From contig NC_092577.1 in assembly GCF_037975245.1 (NCBI RefSeq), positions 33,252,398 through 33,316,397 on the forward strand: a stretch of 64,000 nt of DNA. The letters are read 5' to 3'. The position numbers and the translations under genes are program-made. A model generated the notes under the pieces. That model saw nothing but the letters and a program-made list of their open reading frames with translations. It ran no database searches and was not told where the DNA came from. The DNA is from Apostichopus japonicus. Its lineage: Eukaryota; Echinodermata; Holothuroidea; Aspidochirotida; Stichopodidae. Shown piece by piece: positions 50,001-64,000 of this stretch (positions are counted from its first letter, which is position 1; every line of letters begins with the position of its first letter).

Positions 50001-53000
50001 TTTGATGTCAAACATCACAGGTTCAAAAGAAAGCTAAACATACTTCTTATAACCTTATAGTTATACATCTTATATCCTTATAAATAAAACATAACCTTAT
50101 CCAATTTTTATAGTCTTATAAAAGTTGTGATGCTATGGCTGGCTCCTCTTCTTAATTCTTTTTTTTTTGGGGGGGGGGGTTAAAGAAATATACCAAACAA
50201 GCTGTTAATTCATAATGATGCTTCATTCTAGAAATGCACAATATACACTCTATTCCAAATTAATAGTTGTTGTATTATACCATTCACATTATGTTAAATT
50301 TATGGAGTCACAGTTAAAATATAAGTTGGAAACTTAAGTTAAAATTAAAACACACTGTAAGGCAATCGAACAAACTTACTGCACCCTGGCCCAAAACTGC
50401 CTGAACACCACCAGTACAATGCTAATGTGGCCATTACTAAATGAAAGTCTAATATAGGATGCACTACTGTAGGCCTAGCCTAAACTTGTAAACACAACAA
50501 TGTGTATACGTAATTATACAAAAATACCTGATGGGCAATCAAACAAACTTATCATGACTCTTGCTCTGAAAAACTACCTGAACAACAGTACAATCCTTAT
50601 ATTGATATTACTAAAACCATGGAGCTATAAACAGACGAAGTCCTAATATAAATTAAATATAGTACGACAATGTGTATGAAATTAGTGTGCAATACACTAC
50701 CAGTACCAGCAGCATATCTCACAACAGTATAGAAAATTGGTCGCGAGGTTGGCCATTTTCGTATATCTAACATGTAGCTGCCATGAGTCCTAACCAATCT
50801 GCTACAAACCAGAATTGGAGGCGGGGCTTGAGTCATTGCCAATCTGCTACAAACCAGACTTGGAGGCGGGGCTTAATTATCAAAAACAGGGAAACAAACA
50901 AGTTTTGTAGCGTGTGCAAAAAAGCCTTGGTTCAACGGTTTTTCAGAGGGATTTGGCCAAATTTGGACATAAATCGGTGAAAAAGTCATGGAATGAGATA
51001 CAATTCTGGAATAAAAAATAGTAACTTTTGTTGGCCTATATGATATATGCTTGCTCTGGAAATTTCAGAGAAAAAGAACTTTGTATGAAGACGCTGAAAA
51101 TTTTTTAAGAGAAGAGAGAGTCCCACTTACTGTTACAATATCTCTATACATGTAATGTATTGAGATAAAAATCAAAATAGCCAGGATTGTATATCTTGAC
51201 AGGAATTCTGTTTCTTCTCATTTTTTTTGTATAGATTTTTTGTTTTACAAACATGACAATCTACTACCAAGTTTTGATTTGTTCCACAAACCTGCAGGTC
51301 AATCCCTCTCTCGGCTGCCAATTTCTTCGCCAAAGGACTGGCAAAAATTCTCTCTCCTGTTGCGGCACCGGTCGCGGGCTGGACCATAGATTCTGGAGTG
51401 GATGTCGGAGCAGGAGAGACGAGGGGAGGCCTGGGTGGGGGTGGTGGTGGTGGTGGTGGAGCAGGAGCCTCTGTGGGTGGAGATTCCTGTAAGGGAAGGG
51501 CAACGTTATCAATCCAAAGATTCAAAAAAGACATTGAAATTTTTGCTAATTTGCTGATTAAGGTGTCACCTCCAGATTCTCAACTATCCCAGGATAAACA
51601 ACTTGCATTGATGGCCACTTGGTTGAAATACATTCTTGTGGATATGATGTGCCACTTTGTAATCTAGGCCAAGAATAGCGGTTTCCAATTACATCATTTG
51701 GAACACGATACACTACGCTGTCGTCCGAACACAACAGTTATGACACCTTGCAGCGACATAGAATCATGAATAAACTTGATAAGCAATATGGCAAATCCAC
51801 CAATTCTCCCTCCATACTGTATATGTCAAACCTCTTGGTTTACACTAAAAATTATTGGTTCACTTGAAAAAAAAAGGGAAAAAAAGAGAAAAAAGGGGGG
51901 TTTAAGTCTTGAAACTTGAACACTTACTTCTGCTGGGGGAGGTGCTGGAGAACCATCATCTGTCACCATTCCCGGATCAGGAAAATCCCTGAAAGCTGCG
52001 ACGTCCCCTTCATTTTCTGTTATAATGCACAAGGCCTGAAAGGAAAAAAACAAAATTAAATCAGATCAACCACTTGTAAATCACTTGTAAATCAGATCAA
52101 CCACTGATTGTCAGTCAATTTTCCTTAGGGTTTTAAATGCAGGTTAACCTTTATCCTCTGCCAAATGTTTCAACTGGTTACATGATGCATCTTAACTCAC
52201 TAATTAATACAATGCTGCTTATGTATGTTTGTTGAATTACTAGACTACCCATGTAAACACAAGAACGTATGTCTTAGGTTAATGAATGGCATAATGTAGA
52301 GGACGGAAGGGGAAGGGGGAGGGGGGAAAACTCATATATTAGCAGGTGGTTCTTAATACCAATCGGTTTTACTAGGTGAATAATCCCATTTCACTTACTT
52401 CACAAACAATATCAATATGTGCAGGAAAACACACCAAAAAAAACCCCCATGTTCAATGGTAAATATTATTCCTTACCTTATTTATGGGTACATCTCTTGT
52501 ACCTTCTAGGACAAACACCCTTGCTAGGTAGCCTTCTTCAGGGGTCTCAAACCCCATCGTTGCTTTATCTGTCTCTATCTCACACAGCAGATCTCCTTCA
52601 ACCAGCTTATCACCGACCTACATCCAAAAAAAATGAGTCAAAATCACCTCTGGCTTCAATTCTGAAGTTTTGACCAACTTTCACACTGGTAAGGGTAACT
52701 TTAGGTGGCCCTGGCCCAGTGGAGTTGTCCTGTACAGTAACACCTGAGTGGACATGGGAGAAGTGTAGTTGACTCCCAAAAGATGAAGGGAACTAGGCGT
52801 TACATGAATGTAGTATTATTCATAACCAACTTAGATCAAATTGTGCATTCTTGTCCAACTGAACATAGGCACGGGTGAAGGTGTTGGTGGCCCAGTGGAG
52901 CTCGACATTACTGTATGTAGAATAGCCATAAGTGGGAGGTGCCTTTGGGTATTAACTGAGACATAAAAAAATGCAACTCAATGACTAAATGCATTTAAGG

Positions 53001-54982
53001 GAGAGCATTTAGAAACTTTCAATAAAATACCTGTTTCTCCCAACGCACAATGGTGCCAACATCCATAGTAGGTGAAAGTGCTGGAAGGGTGACCATAAAG
53101 TGTCCAGGATAATCTAAAAGAGGGTAAGAAAAATGTTAAAACTCAAACTTGAGCTAAACACCAAATGGCGTCAAAACTTTGAACAAACTAGCTATGTTTA
53201 TTAATTTATCAATGGAGTAATATTGACAATCAACCCACACAGCTGGAATATATATTTCAAAGTGAGATAGCAATACACTTGTGCTGCGAGGACAGGACTT
53301 TGAAAGTGTGATGCCAATTGGAACTTCATCTGACTAGCCTATGATTATGCACCACTTTTAAAGACTTAGCATTAAAATAATTGTTTCCATACAATTTGAT
53401 TCCATAACATTGCTATTCATTTTTCTTGAATAATCATGTTTCATATCAAATAAGAAATAAATAAGCAAATTTACTTTTTGAGCAATTCCAGTTTGCATAA
53501 TTTGCAACTTGTTAACATGAAGAAGAACCCAAGTGACAAAATGTTTAGCAAAATGAACTTAGCAAGTCACCACAAGTTGGTGAAAGCAGCCTAGTAGGCT
53601 GACAAGTATCAAACACAAGTTTGAAATCTTGGTCTTTGAGTAATATTTACTACCACCATTGTTTTTCTTGTAAAATGAATATTTTCATATTTGAAGTAAA
53701 CATGATATGCCATAAAAGTGTCTGTTGTTTGAGGTATAACTTGAGAGAGTTAACATTCCATAAAGCAGGTTTAAAATATAACGTGAATGTAAGAAACATT
53801 ACATTAAAATAAAAATTTTCGTATATACCAGAAATCATGACTTTAATGTGACTGCCCGAACAGAATTTCACAGAATTGTAGAATCAAATAAATGCATAAA
53901 TGAAACATTAACTGTTTTACACCTTGAGCTTCATTTGAAACTTAAAAAGAGAAGTTCACCTGCACTGGAAAAGAGCCTTATTGGTGAAATCTCTTTGATG
54001 AGCAATCTCGAACATGGTTGCTGGAGAAACTGTTCATTTCTGCAGTGAAGATAAGCAGAAACAAACAGAAATCAATTAGCTATTTAAGCATCTAGAGAGA
54101 AACTGATTAACTTTTAAATTTACAAGTATTCATGGAAAATTAATTAAAGAAACGTCAAGTGTAGGCCTTTGGCCACTGTCAGTCCATCCATAAGTAACAC
54201 AAAAATGTATGGTCAAGCTACTTTAATTATAGCCTATTTCAATTATCTGTTTGTTCATTAAAATAATGTGGAGGTGAGAGAATTAGTCATGCAGGCATTG
54301 TCCTGTACATACAGTACATGTAGTATTAGCTTAGCACATTAATATTTGTTCAATCAACAAAAACACTTTGAACTGTAGCCTGTAGGACAGTTAGTTTAAC
54401 CTAGCACATGGCATCAGTGCGGTTATCTTGATCAAAGTGGCTATTCTTACGACTGTTCGTAAGAATAATTTCCGATTACGCATGCGCAGTTGCTATTTTT
54501 ATGACAGGAGTACTATTTTTTACGACCAGGAGTAACAATAATTTCCGGTTAGGGTTAGGATTGGGGTTTAGGGTTAAAGTTAGGGTTACCCCTACTACAT
54601 GCGTAGTTGCTTTATTTACTTTACTGCGCTTGAATTCGCCTTTGTCGTAAGAATAGTTTATAAATAATTGTTACGACTAGTCGTAAGAATAGCCACGGCC
54701 TATCTTGATTGCTTGAAAAACTACAAGTGCACTAGTAAGATCCACTGATAATGATATGTCCTACTGTACATTACTTCTCACTCTCAGTATTCTAACTTGA
54801 GTTAGGCCTAAGCTAGCCTAACGTTACGGTATCACTGCTTGCCCCAATGGTATGTACCTGGTTGTGAGTTGACATATATGGAAAGCTCTTTGAGACGCTG
54901 ATCTTCCGTTGTGACATAAATTTGTTACTTTTAACCCCCGTGCCCTCACTAGGGCACGTAAAACGCCGCTTGACCTTTGCAT
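41072..54982 (-). CDS. DLAT: Dihydrolipoyl acetyltransferase, pyruvate dehydrogenase E2, complete
   Basis: Thirteen coding exons on the minus strand: 54858-54982, 53960-54039, 53031-53113, 52477-52617, 51928-52035, 51292-51486, 48863-49015, 48232-48317, 47258-47398, 46160-46241, 44117-44197, 42818-42957 and 41072-41201. All have GT-AG borders and compatible phases, giving 514 residues. Residues 1-68 are an Arg-rich, acid-poor presequence ([16 protein letters not shown]...RLFSSA), a typical mitochondrial transit peptide. One lipoyl domain (about 74-150) carries K114 in ETDKA. A proline-rich linker precedes the E3/E1-binding domain (about 224-262). The acetyltransferase domain (about 285-514) ends with the catalytic D486-H487-R-V-V-D491-G signature, which separates it from the inactive E3-binding paralogue PDHX. 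Human DLAT has two lipoyl domains; only one is encoded here. It transfers acetyl groups from lipoyl-lysine to CoA in the mitochondrial matrix. Confidence 0.96.
41966..42273. repeat. ~80-bp tandem repeat, four copies, DLAT intron 12
   Basis: The unit contains AGAAGCACGAACA, GACAGCATATC and TTTCTGACCCTTCAACGAT. Copies start near 41966, 42045, 42122 and 42203. Copies 1 and 3 share the variant CTAGCAGAAATGG and copies 2 and 4 share AAGCA(G/A)(G/C)AGTG, so the array looks like two rounds of a 160-bp dimer. Confidence 0.85.
42445..42803 (-). mobile_element. tRNA-derived SINE, copy 1, DLAT intron 12
   Basis: The tRNA-related head on the minus strand starts near 42803 with TGGTCAATTGGTTAAGGCAG (A box) and AGGTTCGAGCCCTGG (B box). 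The conserved CCTTGGGCAAGGCACTTT body motif follows, and a tail reaches 42445. The tail contains GCGC and ATTATTATT-like ends like the LINE tail in this window. Its head ends about 14 bp inside the intron from the exon 12 splice donor. A second copy is at 45822-46115. Confidence 0.75.
44398..44855. repeat. 270-bp tandem duplication, DLAT intron 10
   Basis: AGCTATTAACCAA-type starts at 44398 and 44668 head two diverged copies, each with GGGCCCA and CCAAATGGTCCCAAACA words. The second copy is shortened. GGGCCC palindromes are unusually dense. Confidence 0.7.
45073..45465. repeat. ~69-bp tandem repeat, six copies, DLAT intron 10
   Basis: Each unit has TGTCCTACTATGGTGGCAGC, GTGGGTTATGTAA and GATACACTGTTATG. 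A seventh copy in the opposite orientation lies alone at 46341-46380. No coding meaning: frames drift between units. Confidence 0.9.
45822..46115 (-). mobile_element. tRNA-derived SINE, copy 2, DLAT intron 10
   Basis: The minus-strand head near 46115 has A box TGGCCAATTGGCTAAGGCG and a perfect B box GGTTCGATTCC, with tRNA spacing. CCTTGGGCAAGATGCTTTA follows. The tail AAAGCGCTATATAAAAAATC at about 45822-45845 matches the style of LINE 3' ends, suggesting it was mobilised by a partner LINE. It ends 44 bp from the exon 10 donor. It is not an intact tRNA gene. Confidence 0.8.
46690..46785 (+). repeat. LINE/SINE 3' tail
   Basis: GTAAAGCGCCTAGAGGCC and TTGGCGCTATGTTAAGAA are followed by (ATT)n, the usual 3' end of CR1-like LINEs or their SINE partners. 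The 5' part is missing. Confidence 0.6.
47849..48175. repeat. TAGGG/TAGGA minisatellite, DLAT intron 8
   Basis: About 320 bp built from 5-bp words TAGGG, TAGGA and TAGGACAGGG. It is G-rich on the plus strand and translates to a Tyr/Pro/Leu/Ser periodic frame that is not a gene. It ends about 57 bp from exon 8. Confidence 0.92.
48396..48455 (-). pseudogene. Decayed tandem duplicate of DLAT exon 8
   Basis: On the minus strand this reads [19 protein letters not shown], against [19 protein letters not shown] in the true exon 8 (48232-48317). The flanking intron is also duplicated, offset by about 138 bp. The acceptor that should precede GAG is CG instead of AG, and a stop follows within a few codons. 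It therefore cannot replace exon 8. The alteration of PHY to PYY falls in a conserved part of the acetyltransferase domain. Confidence 0.8.
50352..50680. repeat. Diverged ~175-bp tandem duplication, DLAT intron 6
   Basis: GGCAATCGAACAAACTTA near 50360 and GGCAATCAAACAAACTTA near 50534 begin two collinear copies with several gaps. A separate 47-bp direct duplication with GGAGGCGGGGCTT lies at 50797-50875. Confidence 0.65.
54433..54700. mobile_element. MITE with hairpin termini and 9-bp target duplication (element E1)
   Basis: A 268-bp element in DLAT intron 1. Perfect 9-bp direct repeats TATCTTGAT flank it (54424-54432, 54701-54709). An 18-bp exact terminal inverted repeat, GTGGCTATTCTTACGACT, is at 54437-54454 and 54679-54696. 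The left terminus continues as a hairpin (TATTCTTACGA, 4-base loop, exact complement); the right holds a 16-bp perfect palindrome. The centre contains several TTAGGG-like words at about 54555-54590. No coding capacity. The 9-bp duplication would fit a Mutator-type family, but no transposase is present. Confidence 0.85.
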
Positions 54983-56818
54983 TTTGATATTTATAATGTA
55001 ACAGGACCATCAAACTGAAAGGCCTTGTAGTTGTAACACTACCCTACACAAGGTACGTAACTTTAGACGATTTGAAGTTAGCAAGAAAAAAATGTCATTT
55101 ATCAAAGTTGTCATGATCCAGATGTTTTGAATTTGACCAAACATTATTTGGGCTTTATAGTCCCATAACATTGGGAACTTAGTGAGGGCTATAGAGTAAT
55201 TTAATACAGCCCATGCATATTGCAGCTATCCCATCTCTCATAAATGTCAATTGTAAATTGAATCTGCAAATTGATTTCCTCAACGTGACTACAATCGCCC
55301 ATCCTTAAATTGTTTGGACCCCTTTATCAGCTTTTTCCCCTTTTGTCACATAGGCAGAGAAACGAATACAGATAACTGACCTTCACTTTTTAGATAACAA
55401 AAAAAAATAGGAATTGTCTTTGCCAAAGATATTTAACATAATTGCAATGTTTCATAAATCAACAGTAAAGTATGAAATAGTTATCTGAAAAATTACTGAC
55501 TATTACCAAAATTTACAAATTCCTGATTCTTCGAATTGCATTTTGTTATTTTTGCTTTTTTTAATTTTGATTTTGGAATAATTTAAGTCCATACTAGCTT
55601 AAATGTGTTACAGGAATAGTTGTCAACTAGACAAGCCTACAAAGGTTTTCTGTTTGTCATAATTTCCCTTTTGCGATCACATATTCATTAATATATACTT
55701 TTTTCTATCATGTATACAAAATACATAACCATACTCACTGAACCCAGTATTCACTTTGCAATGAGTTTCCGACAAAAGAACTTTTTACAGGTCTCGATCA
55801 CGTCAATCCCATTTCCCCTTCCTCCTTCATCATTCCATCCCTCCCCTCCGTTTTACCCCCCCCCCCCCCCCATCCACTCTCTCTGCTTTCTCCCTTCACT
55901 TCCCCCTCGAGTCTCTTTTTCCTCTCCGACCGCCCCAAAAGTGATTGGGGTTGAATTGTGCAGCTAACTTCGACACCCATTATGAACGTCGAACCTTGTT
56001 ATTCCATGAATGCTCCTTGACTCGAATTGACCCAACCAACATGCATTATGCTGTATACACAGGCCTAGGCTACTACAGTATAAACAAAATATTAAAATTA
56101 ACAACGCACCCGGCTCTTGAGTTACCGCAGAACCAAGATAGCATTGTTTCTATCGTAGGAGTAACTGTTGGTAGCATTCATACTACTTGGTAAATAATTC
56201 TTTTGCAGTTAATGGTACGAACTGGCGACGGCCTAGCTTAAATGATATTTAAGAAAATAACTTGTTTTGTTATCAAGATTAAGTGTCAATGCCTAGCGAT
56301 AGACCTAGCCTGCAGAAGGCCTGCTACTGTATGCTGAGCTCCATCCAACCGTACCATGGGCTGGCAGTCTTGTCTCTTAATCATATTATGTTTCCACACA
56401 CAAAAGTGAAGTAAAAGAAAAATTACTTAGGCTATGTAAATTTTCACAGCTAGGCTAATGTTACTAGGTCCAAGTCATCCCATAATACTTTAACAACCTA
56501 TCCAGTAATGGTAATTGCTTGTTACTATGTTAGCTACATAAATATCAGCTCGATCGTTCATTATCTTTGTTCACAGTTCAGTGAAAAGAAATGTACCATC
56601 AGCATAAATAAATGTGATTTTTGTTTTATTCATATAGCTTAGGCTTGAGCTACAATAAGTGACCAGTAAAGGAACAAGTGAGAAATATATTTACAGTAAT
56701 TTTAACTTCTTTTATTCAAGATATCATAAATCTTTTAGAAAGTCATCCAGTAAGATGAACTTTTGACCACTCAGCACGAGCTAGGGGATCATACACATCT
56801 ACATTGTTCTCCTTGAAG
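54983..56818. promoter_or_regulatory. Divergent upstream region of DLAT and PHTF
   Basis: About 1.8 kb between the two start codons, so both promoters should lie here or in unseen 5' non-coding exons. The TAGGCC/AGGCCTA words common upstream of the conserved genes occur at 54804, 56061 and 56310. A polypyrimidine tract with a C16 run is at 55800-55930. No core promoter motif could be placed. Confidence 0.4.
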
Positions 56819-61536
<4,718 letters not shown>

Positions 61537-61931
61537 GTAAGTCAAAGTTTTTACTCTCAAAATTTTCTATCAGCTGAAAGTCAGTGGTTCCTACGTAGCT
61601 ACAGCTAGGTCAAGATTTGAATTTGATCAAAAACAAGCTGATTTTTCGTCTCGAAAATCTCTCCTAGTAGTTTTAAGAATACCAAATAAGTGCGGTGGAA
61701 AAGCAAGGTCAAGTTTTACGCCGAAATCAGTCGTTTTTCACAACTGCAGGTTACATATTTACGACCAAATGTATGGGTTCCGTCGTAAAAAACCGAAACG
61801 CAGCGTTACCTTTTGTTACGACCAAAAGTACAACACAAAATGCAAACCCTGGTGGAAAGGATGGTTCAGTTTTTTCAACTTTTAAATATTATTTAACTTT
61901 CTGAAAATTTTATAGTAAGTAAATCATTTTA

Positions 61932-62074
61932 ACAGATATGTATATAAATGTAACATGTAATGTAGCCTTACTTTAATACATGGTTCACAGTTGAGGAATA
62001 AACATTACTTTGAGTGTTCCAGAAGGCTGAAAGAGTTTGTGCCATTCTTGCCAACTATAAGAGTCTCTCACAAC
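61932..62074. repeat. Direct repeat left of the NAT-like gene
   Basis: Shares GTTCCAGAAGGCTGAAAGAG and the following TTTGTGCCATTCTTG, plus the preceding GGTTCACAGTTGA, with 63870-64000, in the same orientation. The pair brackets the NAT-like exon about 1.94 kb apart. Confidence 0.8.
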
Positions 62075-62457
62075 TTTGACCAGAAATTGTCAATGTTAGC
62101 TACCGCATCTCTTGGTTGTCTCATTACCACAGAATGCTAGTCAAAATTGGCAGTGGTACACATGTAAACAAGTTGTTGTTAATTTGTAATAATGGTGATG
62201 CAAATTCAGATAAGTACCAATTGCAGCTCAAAGACTGACCTCTCTTCCCCCCCGCGTGACCCAACGGCAGTTTAGAATAGATAAACGTTCCTCAGTTGCC
62301 CCACGGCAGTCAAATATGGAGCAATAAAAGGAAGTATTATTAAGGGAATAGTTAAACTGTATAAATTCTCCAGGACAGCAAAGATGTCTATCTATATATA
62401 TATATATAGGTTTTATATGATTTGTGCTTTTGTGATAAATCCTACCATATCTCATTC

Positions 62458-63420
62458 CTAAAGACAGTAGAGATTTCCGCCGTAATTCACGTTGTCGATA
62501 GCTCGCTGCACCAGTTGCTTTGAGTATTGAGGGAAGTGAAGAAGAATAGCTTCCAACACTTCTTTATCAGTCAATAATTGGAACTCATTTTGGGCTGGGT
62601 CCTCGTACTCAATCCTCATAGCTGCAAGGCATCCCATGGCCGCCAAGTTTCTCTGGTACACAATGCTGAGAATCCTGTTACCCTCGTAGCCCACCAAGAA
62701 TGCAGTTTGGTGTATAGTGGGCACAAGACCTGGTATGCCAAACCTGTAGCCTCCCTTTTCTAAGTAGAATGCTCTATCTCTCCTAGTATTTAACCTATAA
62801 ATAAGCTGTACTTTCCAAAAGGTACCCTCCGATTCGAGTACATGCTCTGAGGGAGCCGTCTCGTCGGCCGCCTCTGCGCACCACAGGAGAATGCCATGTT
62901 CCCTTTTGAAAAATTTACTTCTCATGAAGTGAAATTTGTAGACTTGGGATTCCGTCTCAAAATCGAGAGGTATGGCCTGGTAGAGGGGTCGTCTGGTCCC
63001 GGGCTCAGCTAGGTGTAAGCTCCCAGGGAAGGTGAGGTTACATACAACTATCCCACAGTGGGTGTCAAACTGGTCTTCTCCAACGTTATTGCCACCCACA
63101 TGGAAGGTGTCATAATCCATCAGATCCAAAAGAGCTTTGGAGAAGGTGTTCTTGTAGAAACAGTGCCCTCCTTCCCGCCGTAATATCGCCATCTTGCATT
63201 CTTCGAACGTGGGGTTATGTTTGTCGTTCATCGGCTGAGATACATGTGGCAGGTTTGTAAATGGAAGCTTGGTGATCATGTTGTATATGTACGTGTTCAG
63301 AAATGCCATTGGATCTCTCTCTATTAGCTTCTCGGGGTTGGGTATTTCGAGTACATTTTCAAGAAACGACAGGGCCTCCTCTTTGGTCAACGGGTACGGT
63401 ACGTCGTCTGGTTCCACGTC
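62458..63420 (-). CDS. Arylamine N-acetyltransferase-like protein, 3' terminal exon
   Basis: A 320-residue stretch ending at the TAG at 62458-62460. The exon starts at 63420 after a clear acceptor (CCCATTTTTCCAG); the open frame continues into the intron but its only start there is GTG, so an upstream coding exon must exist. Domain features: LPFTNLP at 52-58; REGGHCFYKN at 82-91 with the catalytic Cys87, matching the family RGGxCxExN; and DTHCGIVV with His121. Where the family has DxGFG with the third catalytic residue, this protein has HLAEPGTRRPL (136-146), so the Asp appears replaced; Glu139 is nearby. Typical NATs are about 280-290 residues, so this one is somewhat long. It lies opposite to PHTF, probably within one of its introns. 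Activity is uncertain. Confidence 0.82.
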   Translation of the reverse strand, partial: DVEPDDVPYPLTKEEALSFLENVLEIPNPEKLIERDPMAFLNTYIYNMITKLPFTNLPHVSQPMNDKHNPTFEECKMAILRREGGHCFYKNTFSKALLDLMDYDTFHVGGNNVGEDQFDTHCGIVVCNLTFPGSLHLAEPGTRRPLYQAIPLDFETESQVYKFHFMRSKFFKREHGILLWCAEAADETAPSEHVLESEGTFWKVQLIYRLNTRRDRAFYLEKGGYRFGIPGLVPTIHQTAFLVGYEGNRILSIVYQRNLAAMGCLAAMRIEYEDPAQNEFQLLTDKEVLEAILLHFPQYSKQLVQRAIDNVNYGGNLYCL

Positions 63421-63869
63421 CTGGAAAAATGGGGAACAAAAAGTCACACCTTTTTTTAAATGCTAAAAATTGTGGAGACTACTTTTCTTGGAGGTCCTTA
63501 CGCTTAAACTTATTCCCATACATTTACGATTTTTGAAATAAACTCAATGATTTCAGTGACCAAAAAGAATTGCTTTGAGTTAGGGTGGAAGTGTAACGAC
63601 AAGTTTCTTTTACAAAGAAGAAACTTTTACGGTGAGGTGAAGTTTAATAATTAAAACTAATTTTCTTTGGACTATCCACAGGTGTTCCTAATTTGACTTC
63701 AGTATTCTGTTATTGAATTGTTCATTGAGATTTACACCAAAAGCCAAGGTTTCCCTTGAAATCAATAACCTGTGGCTCTAGGGGGTGCCACACTCCCCCC
63801 TTCCCCTGAACCCCACAAGTAGTGCATGAAACTTCCAAGAAAACTATCTAAAAATAGCACCATTGCTAT

Positions 63870-64000
63870 ACAGATATGTATGACATATGTACTGTACCCC
63901 TTACTTCAATATATGGTTCACAGTTGATGAATAATCAATACTTTAAATGTTCCAGAAGGCTGAAAGAGTTTGTGCCATTCTTGAAGAGTCTCTCAAATAA
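63870..64000. repeat. Direct repeat right of the NAT-like gene
   Basis: Second copy of the repeat at 61932-62074, cut by the window edge. Lies on the 5' side of the NAT-like gene. Confidence 0.8.

Noticed and set aside
51398-51667. Gly-rich plus-strand frame
   Set aside because: Shadow of the proline-rich linker codons of DLAT exon 6.
54550-54595. Telomere or chromosome end
   Set aside because: Only a few degenerate TTAGGG words, enclosed within a MITE and flanked by genes.
63421-63447. N-terminal extension of the NAT-like frame
   Set aside because: Its only start is GTG and it spans a strong splice acceptor; the true N-terminus must be in an upstream exon.

Overview
The window is AT-rich animal nuclear DNA with introns, microsatellites, SINEs, LINE remnants and MITE-like elements. 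It shows no bacterial or viral organisation. Two things suggest a non-vertebrate deuterostome, probably an echinoderm such as a sea cucumber: a lineage-specific cluster of intronless rhodopsin-class receptors of the kind known to be expanded in sea urchins, and a divergent arylamine N-acetyltransferase-like gene. This placement is inference; no species-diagnostic sequence was recognised.

Left part (1-34 kb): four intact, single-exon, seven-transmembrane receptor genes, all on the minus strand (2162-3292, 7695-8840, 16901-18049, 30410-31528). The second and third sit in a head-to-tail tandem duplication of about 9.5-9.8 kb (about 5095-14610 and 14611-24375). Each copy later gained private insertions. 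Copy A has a tRNA-derived SINE, a 975-bp hAT-like element and a 3.1-kb CR1-type LINE. Copy B has a 376-bp hAT-like MITE with an 8-bp target duplication and a 2.1-kb insertion. The fourth receptor lies inside a separate nested duplication at 27-34 kb.

Right part (34.9-64 kb): conserved single-copy-type genes with introns. SF3B6 (plus, 4 coding exons, complete) converges on DLAT, the pyruvate dehydrogenase E2 subunit (minus, 13 coding exons, complete, 514 codons). DLAT is divergent from a PHTF-family membrane-protein gene (plus, first six coding exons, runs off the right edge). An arylamine N-acetyltransferase-like exon lies on the minus strand at 62458-63420, probably inside a PHTF intron.

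DLAT introns carry several tandem arrays, two copies of a tRNA-derived SINE, and a decayed duplicate of exon 8. The most unusual repeats are two non-autonomous elements, one in the first intron of DLAT and one in the first intron of PHTF. They share near-identical outer ends, 9-bp target duplications and hairpin termini with different cores; one has its termini amplified into a palindromic tandem array.

Functionally, SF3B6 is a spliceosome component, DLAT a mitochondrial enzyme and PHTF a membrane protein. No joint pathway is implied. The receptor cluster is presumably sensory.
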